NCBI GenBank assembly: GCA_963764565.1
Contig: CAVXTD010000029.1
Coordinates: 1-64,000 of the forward strand
Direction: 5' to 3'
Source: DATBLE01 sp963764565
GTDB taxonomy: Bacteria; Actinomycetota; Thermoleophilia; Gaiellales; Gaiellaceae
DNA: 64,000 nucleotides
The number at the start of each line of letters is the position of its first letter. The first letter of the stretch is position 1. Position numbers and translations under genes: made by a program. The notes below the pieces were generated by a model. That model was not told the DNA's origin. It saw only the letters and a list, made by a program, of their open reading frames with translations, and did not search any database. Below are positions 9,258 to 16,846 of the stretch, one piece after another.

Positions 9258-10448
9258 CTCAGGCTCCTTTCGGCTGCGGCCTTCCCGGCGCGGCGTCCGA
9301 AGACACACACATTCCAGCAGCGAGTTCCCCATCATCCGGTTGCGGCCGTGCGTGCCGCCGGCGATCTCGCCGCACGCAAACAGACCCTCGAGCGTCGTCT
9401 CCGAGTCGGTGTCGATCACAAGGCCGCCGTTCTGGTAATGAAGGACAGGGTAGGTGTAGATCGGCTCGGCCAAGGGGTCGATTCCGGCCGCCCGGTATCT
9501 CCGCAGCATGTACGGGAGCGAGACCTCCGCATCGGCCTCGGGGATCCGCGTCGTGTCGAGCAGGACGGCCGGGCGGCCGTCGGGTGTCTCGACGCCGTTG
9601 CCCTTCTCCACCTCGTCGACGATCGCCTGCGAGACGGCGTCGCGCGGGCCGAGTGAGTCGGTGAACTCCTCACCGTGCGCGTTCAGCAGCACGGCGCCGT
9701 ACGCGCGGGTCGTCTCCGGGATCGAGTACCCCTGCATGTTCGGCGGCCACGCGCCGCCGTTCGGGTGGTACTGGAGCGCGTCGAGGTCGCGGGCTTCGGC
9801 GCCGAGGTCGATCGCCAGCTGCGTCACCTCGCCGGTCGCGCCCGGGTGGTTGGTCGAGAGCTCGCCGCGCTCTTCGGCGACGCGGTAGCATCGCCCGCCC
9901 GCAGCCAGCACCACGGCGCCCGCCTCGACCACGTGCTCGCCGACGCGCGCGCGCCAGCCGTTCTCGACCGGCTCGAGGCTCGCCAGCGGGCTCTTCGCGA
10001 ACGTCGCGCCGCCGCCGGCCTCCCAGGCCTCGCGCAGCCCCGTGGTGATCGCATGGCCGGTCCGGTCGCCGACCTGGAGCAGACGCTTGCGGCTCGCGCC
10101 GCCGCAGCGGGCCAGCCGGTAGCCGCCGTTGTCGCGGGTGAACTGGACGCCGAGCTCCTCGAGCCAGTGGATTGCGCTCTGTGCGTCGCCCGTGAGCACC
10201 TCGACGAGCTTCATGTCCGCGGTCTCGTGCGAGCTCTTCCAGACGTCCTCGGCGTGCAGCGCGGGCGAATCGTCGTCGCCGAAGGATGCCTGGATGCCGC
10301 CCTGGGCCTTGGCCGAGTTGCACGACTGGAGTGAGCCCTTCGTCGCCAGGGCGACCCGGGCGCCGGCTCGTTCGGCTGAGACGGCTGCGGCGAGCCCGGA
10401 GGCGCCGCTGCCGATCACGAGCACGTCGAACGCAAGCGGCGCGGCCAC
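9254..10448 (-). CDS. FAD-binding flavoprotein of the succinate dehydrogenase/fumarate reductase/L-aspartate oxidase family
   Basis: About 398 residues. The N-terminal dinucleotide motif is VIGSGASGLAAAVSAERAG, followed by the SAKAQGGIQA active-site region, TGHAITTGLREA, LDALQYHPNG, PETTRAYGAVLLNAHGEEF, and near the end LFACGEIAGGTHGRNRMMGNSLLE. It has the FAD domain and capping domain but lacks the C-terminal helical domain of SdhA or NadB, so it is shorter than usual. GTG start at 10446-10448. It probably oxidises or reduces a C4 acid; its position next to class I fumarase suggests fumarate as substrate or product (inference). A missing base near 9295 hides its true end. Confidence 0.8.
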
Positions 10449-10479
10449 CGCGCGAGCATAGCAGAACTAATGTCTCGAA

Positions 10480-11337
10480 TTAGATAAGAAAATAGATCGA
10501 CGCGGCCAGCCCGGCGAGGAAGCAGTAGACCGCGAACGGCGTCAGCCGGTTCGTGTGGAAGAAGCGCATCAGGAATCGCACCGCGAGGTACGCGGTCGCC
10601 GCCGAGCAGATCGCGCCGACGAGGGTCTGTCCGCGCACGCCGTTGCCGGTGCTGCCGAACAGATCTGGAAGCTTGAGTGCTGCGGCGGCACCGATGATCG
10701 GCGTTGCGAGCAGGAACGCGAATCGAGCCGCGTCCTCGTTCGAGAGACCGGCCAGCAGGCCGCCGCCCATCGTCGCACCCGAGCGTGAGAAGCCCGGGAT
10801 GAGTGCCAGCGCCTGCACCGAGCCGACGCCGAACGAGCTTCTCCAGCCGACGCGCTCGGCGATCCGATCGTCGGGATCGCCCTTCTCCTGCGCGGGCGCC
10901 CGCCGCCGCAGCAACTCGGCGCCGTAGAGGAGAAAACCGTTCAACAGCAGGAACAACGAAGCCGACTGGGCGGAGGTGAAGACGGAGCGGAGCTTGTGCT
11001 CGAGCAGCAGCCCGAGGATCCCTGCGGGGATCGTTCCGACGACGAGCAGCCAGGCGAGCTTCGCGTCCTTGTCGTCCGGCGCGATCTGCCGGTCGCGCAA
11101 GCTGCGCCCGAAGCCCTTCACGATCCGCACCCAGTCCCGCCAGAAGAATCCGAGCAGGACAAGTGCGGTCGCGAAGTGGGTGCCGACCAGGAAGGTGATG
11201 AAGAAGTTGTCGTTCTGCTTGATGTTCCAGCCGAGCAGCTTCGCGACGATCACGCTGTGCCCGAGGCTCGAGATCGGGAACAGCTCCGAGAAGCCCTGGA
11301 GGAGGCCCAGGACGATCGCCTGCCAGTAGGAGATCAC
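10480..11337 (-). CDS. uppP: Undecaprenyl-diphosphatase UppP/BacA
   Basis: A 285-residue polytopic membrane phosphatase recycling undecaprenyl diphosphate for peptidoglycan and surface glycan synthesis. Both family signatures are present: GLLQGFSELFPISSLGHSVI near the N-terminus (the catalytic Glu and Ser/Pro-rich loop) and LIPGFSRSGATMGGG in the second half with its conserved Arg. Start GTG (11335-11337), overlapping the stop of the upstream small membrane gene as GTGA, which implies translational coupling. Ends TAA at 10480-10482, 31 bases from the start of the next minus-strand gene. Its presence can confer bacitracin tolerance in other bacteria. Confidence 0.93.
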   Translation of the reverse strand: MISYWQAIVLGLLQGFSELFPISSLGHSVIVAKLLGWNIKQNDNFFITFLVGTHFATALVLLGFFWRDWVRIVKGFGRSLRDRQIAPDDKDAKLAWLLVVGTIPAGILGLLLEHKLRSVFTSAQSASLFLLLNGFLLYGAELLRRRAPAQEKGDPDDRIAERVGWRSSFGVGSVQALALIPGFSRSGATMGGGLLAGLSNEDAARFAFLLATPIIGAAAALKLPDLFGSTGNGVRGQTLVGAICSAATAYLAVRFLMRFFHTNRLTPFAVYCFLAGLAASIYFLI

Positions 11338-11570
11338 GCGCTGCGCGACGTGCGCGGGCCGGACTGGAACCAGGCGAAGGCGAGAACGGCGAGCCCGACG
11401 ACGAGCGCGGCGACCCCGTGCTTGACGTGGTGGTGCGCGGAGCCCTTGGCGTGGCCGGGGAAGAAGCCGGGCAGGGAGTGGGCCGGCTCGATCCAGTAGA
11501 TCGCGGCGACGACGATCAGCGCGACGCCGATCACGACGGCGGCGGCGGTCAGCAAACGGTTGTTCGGCAT
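11334..11570 (-). CDS. Small two-segment membrane protein, function unknown
   Basis: 78 residues with two hydrophobic segments, LLTAAAVVIGVALIVVAAIY near the N-terminus and VAALVVGLAVLAFAWF near the C-terminus. They are separated by a loop rich in histidine (GSAHHHVKHG) after EPAHSLPGFFPGH. ATG start at 11568-11570; the stop overlaps the uppP start. I do not recognise a named family. The coupling to uppP hints at an envelope role, and the histidine cluster could bind a metal ion, but neither is shown. Confidence 0.7.
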   Translation of the reverse strand: MPNNRLLTAAAVVIGVALIVVAAIYWIEPAHSLPGFFPGHAKGSAHHHVKHGVAALVVGLAVLAFAWFQSGPRTSRSA

Positions 11571-11620
11571 CGGTTGACTCCTCCTCGGTTGGCCCGCCGC
11601 GCGGACGATACCTAGACCGG

Positions 11621-12544
11621 CTACCAGATCGACCGGTACAGCCCGGCGACCTCGGCCGCGCTCGCGGGGCGCGGGTTCGCCTGGGCGCCCGGGCGCGAGG
11701 CGGCTGCGGCACCGAGGTCGTCCAGGTCGGCCTCCGGGATGCCGAAGTCGCGCAGCCGATCGAAGCCGGCGAGCCGCGCGAGCTCCTCGACCCGCTCGAC
11801 CGGGACGGCGGTCATCGCCTGCGGGGCGACCCCGGCGTTGAAGCGCATCGCGGGCGGCAGGCAGATCGCGTTCATCGCGCCGTGCGGCAGTCCGTAGCGG
11901 CCGCCGGCGGCCTGGGCCATGGCGTGCGCGAGGTAGAGGCCGTGCTTCGCCAGCGCCTGCCCGGCGTCGCTCGCGGCCTCGAGCAGGCCTCGTCTCGCCT
12001 CCAGGTCGCGGCCGTTCTCGAGCACACGCGGCAGCCACCGGTCGATCCCGGCCGCGCCTCGGCGCGCCTCCTCCAGCTCACCGGGGTAGAGCGCCTCGAC
12101 GCAGTGGGCGAGCGCGTTCAGCGCCGTTCCCCCGCTCTCGGCGCGCGGCAGGTCGAACGTGAGCTCGGCGTCGTAGACGATGCCGGCAGGGCGCGCGCCC
12201 GACCCGCCGCCGACCTGCCGCCGATCGGGCGAGCGCACGCCGAAGAATCCCGTCCACTCCGCCCCCGAGTACGTGGTCGGAACGGAGACGAGCGGAAGGC
12301 TCGACGCGGCGGACGCCGCCTTGGCGGTGTCGATCGCGCTCCCGCCGCCGACCGCGAGAATCCCGTCGACGTCGGGCGGAACGACGATCCGGTCCGACGG
12401 GATCTCCGACCAGCGTGAGGCGGCCGGGATCGCGAGCGCGTCCCAGCGCGGGCCGGCGACGAGCAGCGGCCGATCGACGCCCACGTCCGAGAGGACGCCG
12501 GGAAGCTCTTCGAGGCCCCAGCGGACTAGCACGGGGAAACCCAT
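11621..12544 (-). CDS. Iron-containing alcohol dehydrogenase family protein (maleylacetate reductase-like)
   Basis: 307 residues. The N-terminal half has the NAD(P)-binding GGGSAIDTAKA and the PLVSVPTTYSGAEWTGFFGV stretch; the C-terminal half has the metal-ligand region ALAHCVEALYPG and HAMAQAAGGRYGLPHGAMNA. The short length and the GAEWT..FGV phrase resemble maleylacetate reductases, which act in aromatic ring catabolism, more than glycerol or butanol dehydrogenases. A LysR regulator lies upstream on the same strand, a common partner of such genes, but no other ring-cleavage gene is in view, so the substrate is not settled. Confidence 0.75.
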   Translation of the reverse strand: MGFPVLVRWGLEELPGVLSDVGVDRPLLVAGPRWDALAIPAASRWSEIPSDRIVVPPDVDGILAVGGGSAIDTAKAASAASSLPLVSVPTTYSGAEWTGFFGVRSPDRRQVGGGSGARPAGIVYDAELTFDLPRAESGGTALNALAHCVEALYPGELEEARRGAAGIDRWLPRVLENGRDLEARRGLLEAASDAGQALAKHGLYLAHAMAQAAGGRYGLPHGAMNAICLPPAMRFNAGVAPQAMTAVPVERVEELARLAGFDRLRDFGIPEADLDDLGAAAASRPGAQANPRPASAAEVAGLYRSIW

Positions 12545-12603
12545 GGTTCCCCCGTGTCCCCCCTCCTTCCCCGCATCGACCTTAGAACCGACGGAAGCCT
12601 CTC

Positions 12604-12630
12604 GCCGGGCAAAGCCCGGCTCCGGCGGCC
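12604..12630. repeat. REP-like palindrome with GCAAAGC core
   Basis: The bases GCCGGGCAAAGCCCGGC form a hairpin with arms of seven (GCCGGGC/GCCCGGC) around AAA, followed by TCCGGCGGCC. The same design (GGC...GCAAAGC...GCC followed by TCCGGCGGC or TTCGGCGGC) recurs at 54031-54156. It sits in the 137-base gap between the lysR gene and the dehydrogenase gene. It could act as a weak terminator or be a repeated extragenic palindrome. Confidence 0.5.
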
Positions 12631-12681
12631 GACGGCAACGACAGGCCGATCAAGGAGCAACGCCACGGTCCGGGCGGAAGG

Positions 12682-13572
12682 CTAACTCAGCCGCTCCCGC
12701 GCAAATGCGACGAAGGCCTGCGCCGCGCTCGAGCCTGCGCGACCTGCGGCGCGGACGATCGAGATCTCGCGGGCGAGATCGAGCCCGCGGACGCGCGCCT
12801 CGGCGAGCGTGCCCGCGGCGAGCTCGCTCTCGACAGCCCGGCGGGAGATGAAGGCGACCCCGAAGCCGCCCTGGACGGCGCTCCGCACCGACTCCTGGAG
12901 CCCGAGCTCGAGCGGCACCTCGAGGTCGCGCAGCTTGCGCCCGCTCTTGCGCAGCTCGTCCTCGACCATCTGGCGGACGCCCGCGCCCTGCTGCATCAGG
13001 ATCAGCGGCCCCTCCCGAAGCCGGTCGAGCTCGACGGTGCGGCCGGCGAACGGATGGCCCGGCGGGCAGGCGAGGATCACCTCGTCGCGGAAGAACGGCT
13101 CGAAGGCGACCGAGCGGTGGCGGCGGGCGGCGCCGACGATCCCGAGCTCGAGCCGCCGGTCGGCGACGAGCTCGACGACCGACTGGGTGTCGGAGACGTT
13201 CAGTTCGACGCGCAGATCGGGGTTGTCGCGCTGGAATTCGCAGAGCAGGAGCGGCAGCACGATCGCTGCCGGCCCGGTCGACGCCCCGATCTCGAACGTC
13301 CCGTGGAGCGGCGCGTCGGCTTCGGTGAGCTCGTCGAGCAGCTGCTCCTCGAGTACCAGCATGCGCTGAGCTCCGCGATAGAGGCGGAGCCCTGCCTCGG
13401 TCGGCTCGACGCGCCGCCCGGAGCGGTCGAGCAGCTGCTGCCCGAGCCGCTGCTCGAGCGCGCGCACTTGCTGGCTGACAGCAGGCTGCGTCACGCCGAG
13501 CCTCGCCGCAGCGTCGGAGAAGCTCCGGCGCTCGACGACCTCGCAGAACGCTGCCAGCTGGCGTGTATCCAT
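12682..13572 (-). CDS. LysR-family transcriptional regulator
   Basis: 296 residues. N-terminal winged helix-turn-helix: QLAAFCEVVERRSFSDAAAR followed by LGVTQPAVSQQVRALEQRLG, a textbook LysR reader. Residues from about 90 on form the periplasmic-binding-like effector domain (FEIGASTGPAAIVLPLLL, LELGIVGAARRH, GFGVAFISRRAVESEL). The general layout is close to CysB/CbbR-type LysR proteins. The start codon (13570-13572) lies inside an inverted repeat that fits a LysR operator, so autorepression is likely. Targets could be the dehydrogenase downstream on the same strand or the divergent genes at 13642; neither is shown directly. Confidence 0.9.
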   Translation of the reverse strand: MDTRQLAAFCEVVERRSFSDAAARLGVTQPAVSQQVRALEQRLGQQLLDRSGRRVEPTEAGLRLYRGAQRMLVLEEQLLDELTEADAPLHGTFEIGASTGPAAIVLPLLLCEFQRDNPDLRVELNVSDTQSVVELVADRRLELGIVGAARRHRSVAFEPFFRDEVILACPPGHPFAGRTVELDRLREGPLILMQQGAGVRQMVEDELRKSGRKLRDLEVPLELGLQESVRSAVQGGFGVAFISRRAVESELAAGTLAEARVRGLDLAREISIVRAAGRAGSSAAQAFVAFARERLS

Positions 13573-13589
13573 ATAAGGCGATCTTATAT
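13571..13589. promoter_or_regulatory. Probable LysR operator (T-N11-A) over the lysR start codon
   Basis: ATATAAG, 5 bases, CTTATAT: a perfect 7-base inverted repeat of the LysR T-N11-A type (TATAAGGCGATCTTATA). It is AT-rich in a GC-rich background and overlaps the ATG of lysR on the minus strand while sitting about 55 bases before the divergent gene at 13642. This is the classical position for autorepression and divergent control. Confidence 0.65.
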
Positions 13590-13641
13590 CGTGACATTTT
13601 TGTCGCGATCACGGCCTTCTGAGGTACCTACACTTCGAGCG

Positions 13642-13848
13642 ATGCCCGAATCTCTGCAAGAGGCAATCGAGGCGGAGAGGCAACTCGCCGCACACTTGCC
13701 CGACTTCGTGGGGGAGTGGGTCGCGGTTCGCCATCACCAAGTCGTCGCGCATGCTGAGACGCCGGCCCAGCTCTTGGAGACTGTCGACCGGGACGAGGTC
13801 GCGGTTTTCCAGGTGCGCACGGAGCCGGACGCTGTCTGGATCCTCTAG
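13642..13848 (+). CDS. DUF5678-like small protein
   Basis: 68 residues starting at ATG 13642. The core FVGEWVAVRHHQVVAHAETPAQLLETV matches the short DUF5678 pattern (W.A...G.VVAHG.....L...V), and the tail VAVFQVRTEPDAVWIL fits a beta strand end. Such proteins commonly sit beside aspartyl-protease-like (retropepsin) genes, and a remnant of one follows directly here. Function is unknown. It is divergent from lysR. Confidence 0.6.
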   Translation: MPESLQEAIEAERQLAAHLPDFVGEWVAVRHHQVVAHAETPAQLLETVDRDEVAVFQVRTEPDAVWIL

Positions 13849-13999
13849 ACAGCTGCGGCTTCGCGTGTCCGCGGCCTTCAACGCTCACCTCCCGATCGCC
13901 TTGCTCGGACGGCACGATTTCTTCGGTCAGTTCCGGCGAGTGTCGTTCGACGAGCGCGGCGAGCGCTTCGAGCTGGACCCGCATCGATGGGAGGAATGA
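13849..13999 (+). pseudogene. C-terminal remnant of a retropepsin-like aspartic protease domain
   Basis: The frame ending at TGA 13997-13999 reads NAHLPIALLGRHDFFGQFRR, then VSFDERGERFELDPHR. This resembles the last 40 residues of small bacterial retropepsin-like proteins (ILGR.DFF..F.V.FDE....F.L). The N-terminal part with the catalytic D-T-G is missing: it should lie where the DUF5678-like gene ends. The gene was therefore probably shortened by deletion. The identification rests on a short C-terminal pattern and is tentative. Confidence 0.4.
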
Positions 14000-14004
14000 A
14001 CCCG

Positions 14005-15027
14005 ATGCGCGTCTGGGTCGACCTGACCAACTCGCCTCACGTGCTCGTCTTCCGGCCGCTGATCCGGCTGCTGCGGGAGCGCGGCGCCGAGGTGGAGGTG
14101 ACTGCGCGCGAGTACGCGCAGACGATGCAGTTGCTCGAGCTGCACGGGATCGACGCCGAGCCGATCGGGCATCACGGGGGACGCTCGTCGTTCGGCAAGG
14201 CTCGCGTCGAGCTGTCACGTCTCGGTCTGCTTCGCCGCTGGGCGCGCGGGAGGCATTTCGACCTCGCGCTCGCCCACGGCTCGCACGATCTGACCCTGAC
14301 CGCGCGGTCGCTCGGGATCCCGAGCGCGACCACCTTCGACTACGAGTTCGCCTGGCTCCAGCACCAGCTCGGCTGCCGCGCGGCGCGGCGGGTCGTCGTC
14401 CCGGAGGCGATCCCGGCCGAGCGGCTCGCCCGCTACGGCGCGAAGCCGCCGAAGCTTCGCCGCTATCCCGGCCTGAAGGAGGAGTACTACCTCTCCGACT
14501 TCGAGCCCGACCCGGCCGTGCCGGGGCAACTCGGGGTCGACCCGTCGCGCCGGCTCGTCGTCGTCCGGACGCCGCCGGAGGTCTCGCTCTACCACCGCCA
14601 CGGCAACCCGCTCTTCCTCGACGTGCTCGACCGGCTCGGCCGCGACGAGCGCGTCCACGCCGTCGTCCTCCCGCGCACCGACGAGCAGCGCGAGCGGATT
14701 CGCGCGCTTGGGCTCCCGTCGCTGCTCGTTCCCGACGCCGCCGTGGACGCGCAGAGCCTGATCGCTGCCGCCGCTGCGGTCGTCTCCGCCGGCGGGACGA
14801 TGAATCGGGAAGCGGTCGCACTCGGCGTCCCCGTGTTCACGACGTTCGCCGGCCGGCTCGGAGCGGTCGACGAGGACCTGATCCGGACCGGCCGCCTGCG
14901 ACGGCTCCGAGCCGCGTCGGATCTCGACCTCCAGGCAGTGTCTGACACTCCTGGCGGAGTGTCAGACACTCGGGTGCGCCGCGACCCGAACGTCCTGCTC
15001 GACCTACTGCTCGGCGAGCACCGCTAG
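14005..15027 (+). CDS. DUF354 glycosyltransferase/epimerase-like protein
   Basis: 340 residues from the ATG at 14005, which is preceded at suitable distance by GGAGG. The N-terminus MRVWVDLTNSPHVLVFRPLI is typical of DUF354 proteins, which fold like GT-B glycosyltransferases and UDP-GlcNAc 2-epimerases. Further pieces are FDLALAHGSHDLTLTARSLG, TTFDYEFAWLQHQLG and SAGGTMNREAVALGVPVFTTF, the nucleotide-sugar-binding C-terminal motif. A hairpin repeat (14937-14970) lies inside the gene near the 3' end and encodes VSDTPGGVSDT in frame. The last 24 bases overlap the 3' end of the convergent helicase gene. Role probably in surface glycan synthesis. Confidence 0.75.
   Translation: MRVWVDLTNSPHVLVFRPLIRLLRERGAEVEVTAREYAQTMQLLELHGIDAEPIGHHGGRSSFGKARVELSRLGLLRRWARGRHFDLALAHGSHDLTLTARSLGIPSATTFDYEFAWLQHQLGCRAARRVVVPEAIPAERLARYGAKPPKLRRYPGLKEEYYLSDFEPDPAVPGQLGVDPSRRLVVVRTPPEVSLYHRHGNPLFLDVLDRLGRDERVHAVVLPRTDEQRERIRALGLPSLLVPDAAVDAQSLIAAAAAVVSAGGTMNREAVALGVPVFTTFAGRLGAVDEDLIRTGRLRRLRAASDLDLQAVSDTPGGVSDTRVRRDPNVLLDLLLGEHR
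14937..14970. repeat. Inverted pair of AGTGTCTGACACT palindromes inside a coding region
   Basis: AGTGTCTGACACTCC, then 4 bases, then GGAGTGTCAGACACT: two copies of a 13-base palindrome arranged as a perfect 15-base stem with a 4-base loop. It lies in frame in the DUF354 gene, adding about 11 residues between LDLQA and RVRRD without breaking the protein. Similar palindromes recur at 8309, 22312, 22391, 55049, 55211, 61801 and 61959. Confidence 0.75.
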
Positions 15028-16803
15028 AACCGCCTCGCCGTAGCGCTCGAGCTTCGCCGGGCCGACGCCTGGGATTGAGGCCAGCTCGGCGAGGCTCCGC
15101 GGCCGCCGTCCTGCGATCTCCTCGAGCGTCGCGTTGTTGAAGACGATGTACGCCGGCACGTCGTCACTGCGCGCCCGCTGTAGCCGCCACGCCTTCAGCG
15201 ACTCGAACCCCTCAGGCGCCTCCGCGCGCGGCGGCTCTTTCGTGCCCAGCTCGGCCAGGAACCGGCTCGGCTTCTTCACCCACGTGATTGCCAGTCCCCG
15301 CTTTGCCCGCGTCATACCGACGTAGAACAGCCGCCGCTCCTCGCCGACATCCACCGCCGTCTTCGCGAGCTTCGAGGGCAGCTCCTTCTCCTCCAGCCGC
15401 GGCAGCAGGACGAGCTCGAACTCCAGCCCCTTGGCGCCGTGATACGTGATCAGGTGCACACCCCGCTGCGCCTCGCCGCCTTGGCCGAAGCGGCGCTCGA
15501 GCTCGCCGCGGAAGTCGGCGCCGGTTCCGCCGATCTCCCCGGCGAGCCGCACGAGGCGGGACAGGTCGTTCTGCCGCGTCTGCTCCCGCTCGCCGAGCTT
15601 GTCCGGCGGGTCGGGCAGCCAGCCTTGCTCGCGGGCGATTTGCGCTACCTGGTCGGCCGCCTCCGCGAACGGGTCGAGCAGCTTCAGCAGCCGCCTTGCG
15701 GCGTCGCGCGTCAGGAAAGCAGCGCCCTGCGACGCGATGCCCGCCTCGTGCAGCACCTCCTCGAAGTCGGCGAGCCGCGCGTGCGTCCGGCAGAGCAAGG
15801 CGATCTCCTCGAGCGGACAGCCGGCGGCGCGGATCCGCTCGACGAGGTACGCCGCCTCGGCCTCCGGCGTCGGGAACGGCCGCACCTCGGGCTCGGGCCC
15901 GTCCGGTAGCACCGCTCGCAGCACCTTCTCCGCGCCGCCGAGCTTCGGGACGAGCCGGTTCGCCAGCTCGAGCACCTGCGGGGTCGAGCGGTAGTTCTCC
16001 TCCAGCCTGATCACCGCCGCGTGCGGAAACCGAGCCGCCACGCCGAGCAGGTACTCCGGAGTCGCGCCCGTGAAGCCGTAGATCGACTGGTAGTCGTCAC
16101 CGACCACGCACAGCTCGTCGCGGCCGCCGAGCCAGCAGTCGAGCAGCGTCTGCTGGAGCAGGTTGACGTCCTGGTACTCGTCGACCGTGAAGGCGACATA
16201 GCGCTCGCGGAACTCGGCAGCCGCGTGCTCGTCGGCGAACAGCTCGATCGTCCGCTCGAGCAGATCCTCGAAGTCCATCGCCCCCTGCTCACGCTTGCGC
16301 GCCTCGTAGCGCTCGTACACGCGCACCATCAGGTCGGGCGGGATCGGCGGGGCGTGGCCGTCGAGCGCCGACACATAGCGCTGCGGGATGATCCGCCGGT
16401 TGCGAGCCCACTCGATCTCGGTCGCAAGGTCGCCGGCGGGGCGGAACTTGAACGGCGCCGGCAGCGAGTTCGCGATCTGTCTGAGCATCAGCGCCTTGGA
16501 GGCGAGGATCTTCCCGACCGCCTCCGGCCTGAAGTAGCGGAGCTGGGCCAGCGCCGCCGAGTGAAAGGTGCTCGCGCGGATGCCCGTGACACCGAGCGTC
16601 TCCAGCCGGCCGCGCATCGCGCCGGCGGCCTTGTCGGTGAACGTGACCGCAAGGATCTGCGAGGGCCGGAAGGAACCCGAGGCGACCTGGTTCGCGATCC
16701 TGCGCGTGATCGTCGTCGTCTTTCCCGACCCCGCGCCCGCGAGGATGCACACGGGCCCGCGGACGGCCTCGACCGCCCGGCGCTGCTCGGCGTTCAGCTC
16801 CAT
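15004..16803 (-). CDS. UvrD/Rep-family DNA helicase with C-terminal HRDC domain
   Basis: 599 residues, superfamily 1A helicase. Motif I GAGSGKTTTI, Ia LAVTFTDKAAGAMRGR, II FTVDEYQDVNLLQQ, III GDDYQSIYGFTGA, IV IRLEENYRST, V ITYHGAKGLEFELVLLPRLEE and VI RRLFYVGMTRAKRGL are all present. Residues about 520-599 form an HRDC-type DNA-binding domain (VFNNATLEEIAGRRPRSLAE, IPGVGPAKLERYGEAVLAVL). Length is close to actinobacterial UvrD2-like proteins, which use this domain order. It would unwind DNA in repair. ATG start at 16801-16803. The 3' end overlaps the convergent DUF354 gene by 24 bases, so the two transcripts could interfere. Confidence 0.9.
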   Translation of the reverse strand: MELNAEQRRAVEAVRGPVCILAGAGSGKTTTITRRIANQVASGSFRPSQILAVTFTDKAAGAMRGRLETLGVTGIRASTFHSAALAQLRYFRPEAVGKILASKALMLRQIANSLPAPFKFRPAGDLATEIEWARNRRIIPQRYVSALDGHAPPIPPDLMVRVYERYEARKREQGAMDFEDLLERTIELFADEHAAAEFRERYVAFTVDEYQDVNLLQQTLLDCWLGGRDELCVVGDDYQSIYGFTGATPEYLLGVAARFPHAAVIRLEENYRSTPQVLELANRLVPKLGGAEKVLRAVLPDGPEPEVRPFPTPEAEAAYLVERIRAAGCPLEEIALLCRTHARLADFEEVLHEAGIASQGAAFLTRDAARRLLKLLDPFAEAADQVAQIAREQGWLPDPPDKLGEREQTRQNDLSRLVRLAGEIGGTGADFRGELERRFGQGGEAQRGVHLITYHGAKGLEFELVLLPRLEEKELPSKLAKTAVDVGEERRLFYVGMTRAKRGLAITWVKKPSRFLAELGTKEPPRAEAPEGFESLKAWRLQRARSDDVPAYIVFNNATLEEIAGRRPRSLAELASIPGVGPAKLERYGEAVLAVLAEQ

Positions 16804-16846
16804 GACCCCACCCGCCCATCCTAGGGACGGGACCGACCGGCGCCTG

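Noticed and set aside
7500..9656. 718-residue plus-strand frame across the fumarase genes
   Set aside because: Typical antisense shadow with repeated DRV/ADR/GRR composition; the minus strand encodes clear enzymes.
8358..10448. A 696-residue flavoprotein-fumarase fusion
   Set aside because: Restoring one base near 9295 gives the flavoprotein a natural end (GRRAGKAAAERSLS, stop) overlapping the fumarase start; the fused linker (RTPRREGRSRKEPEL) matches neither family.
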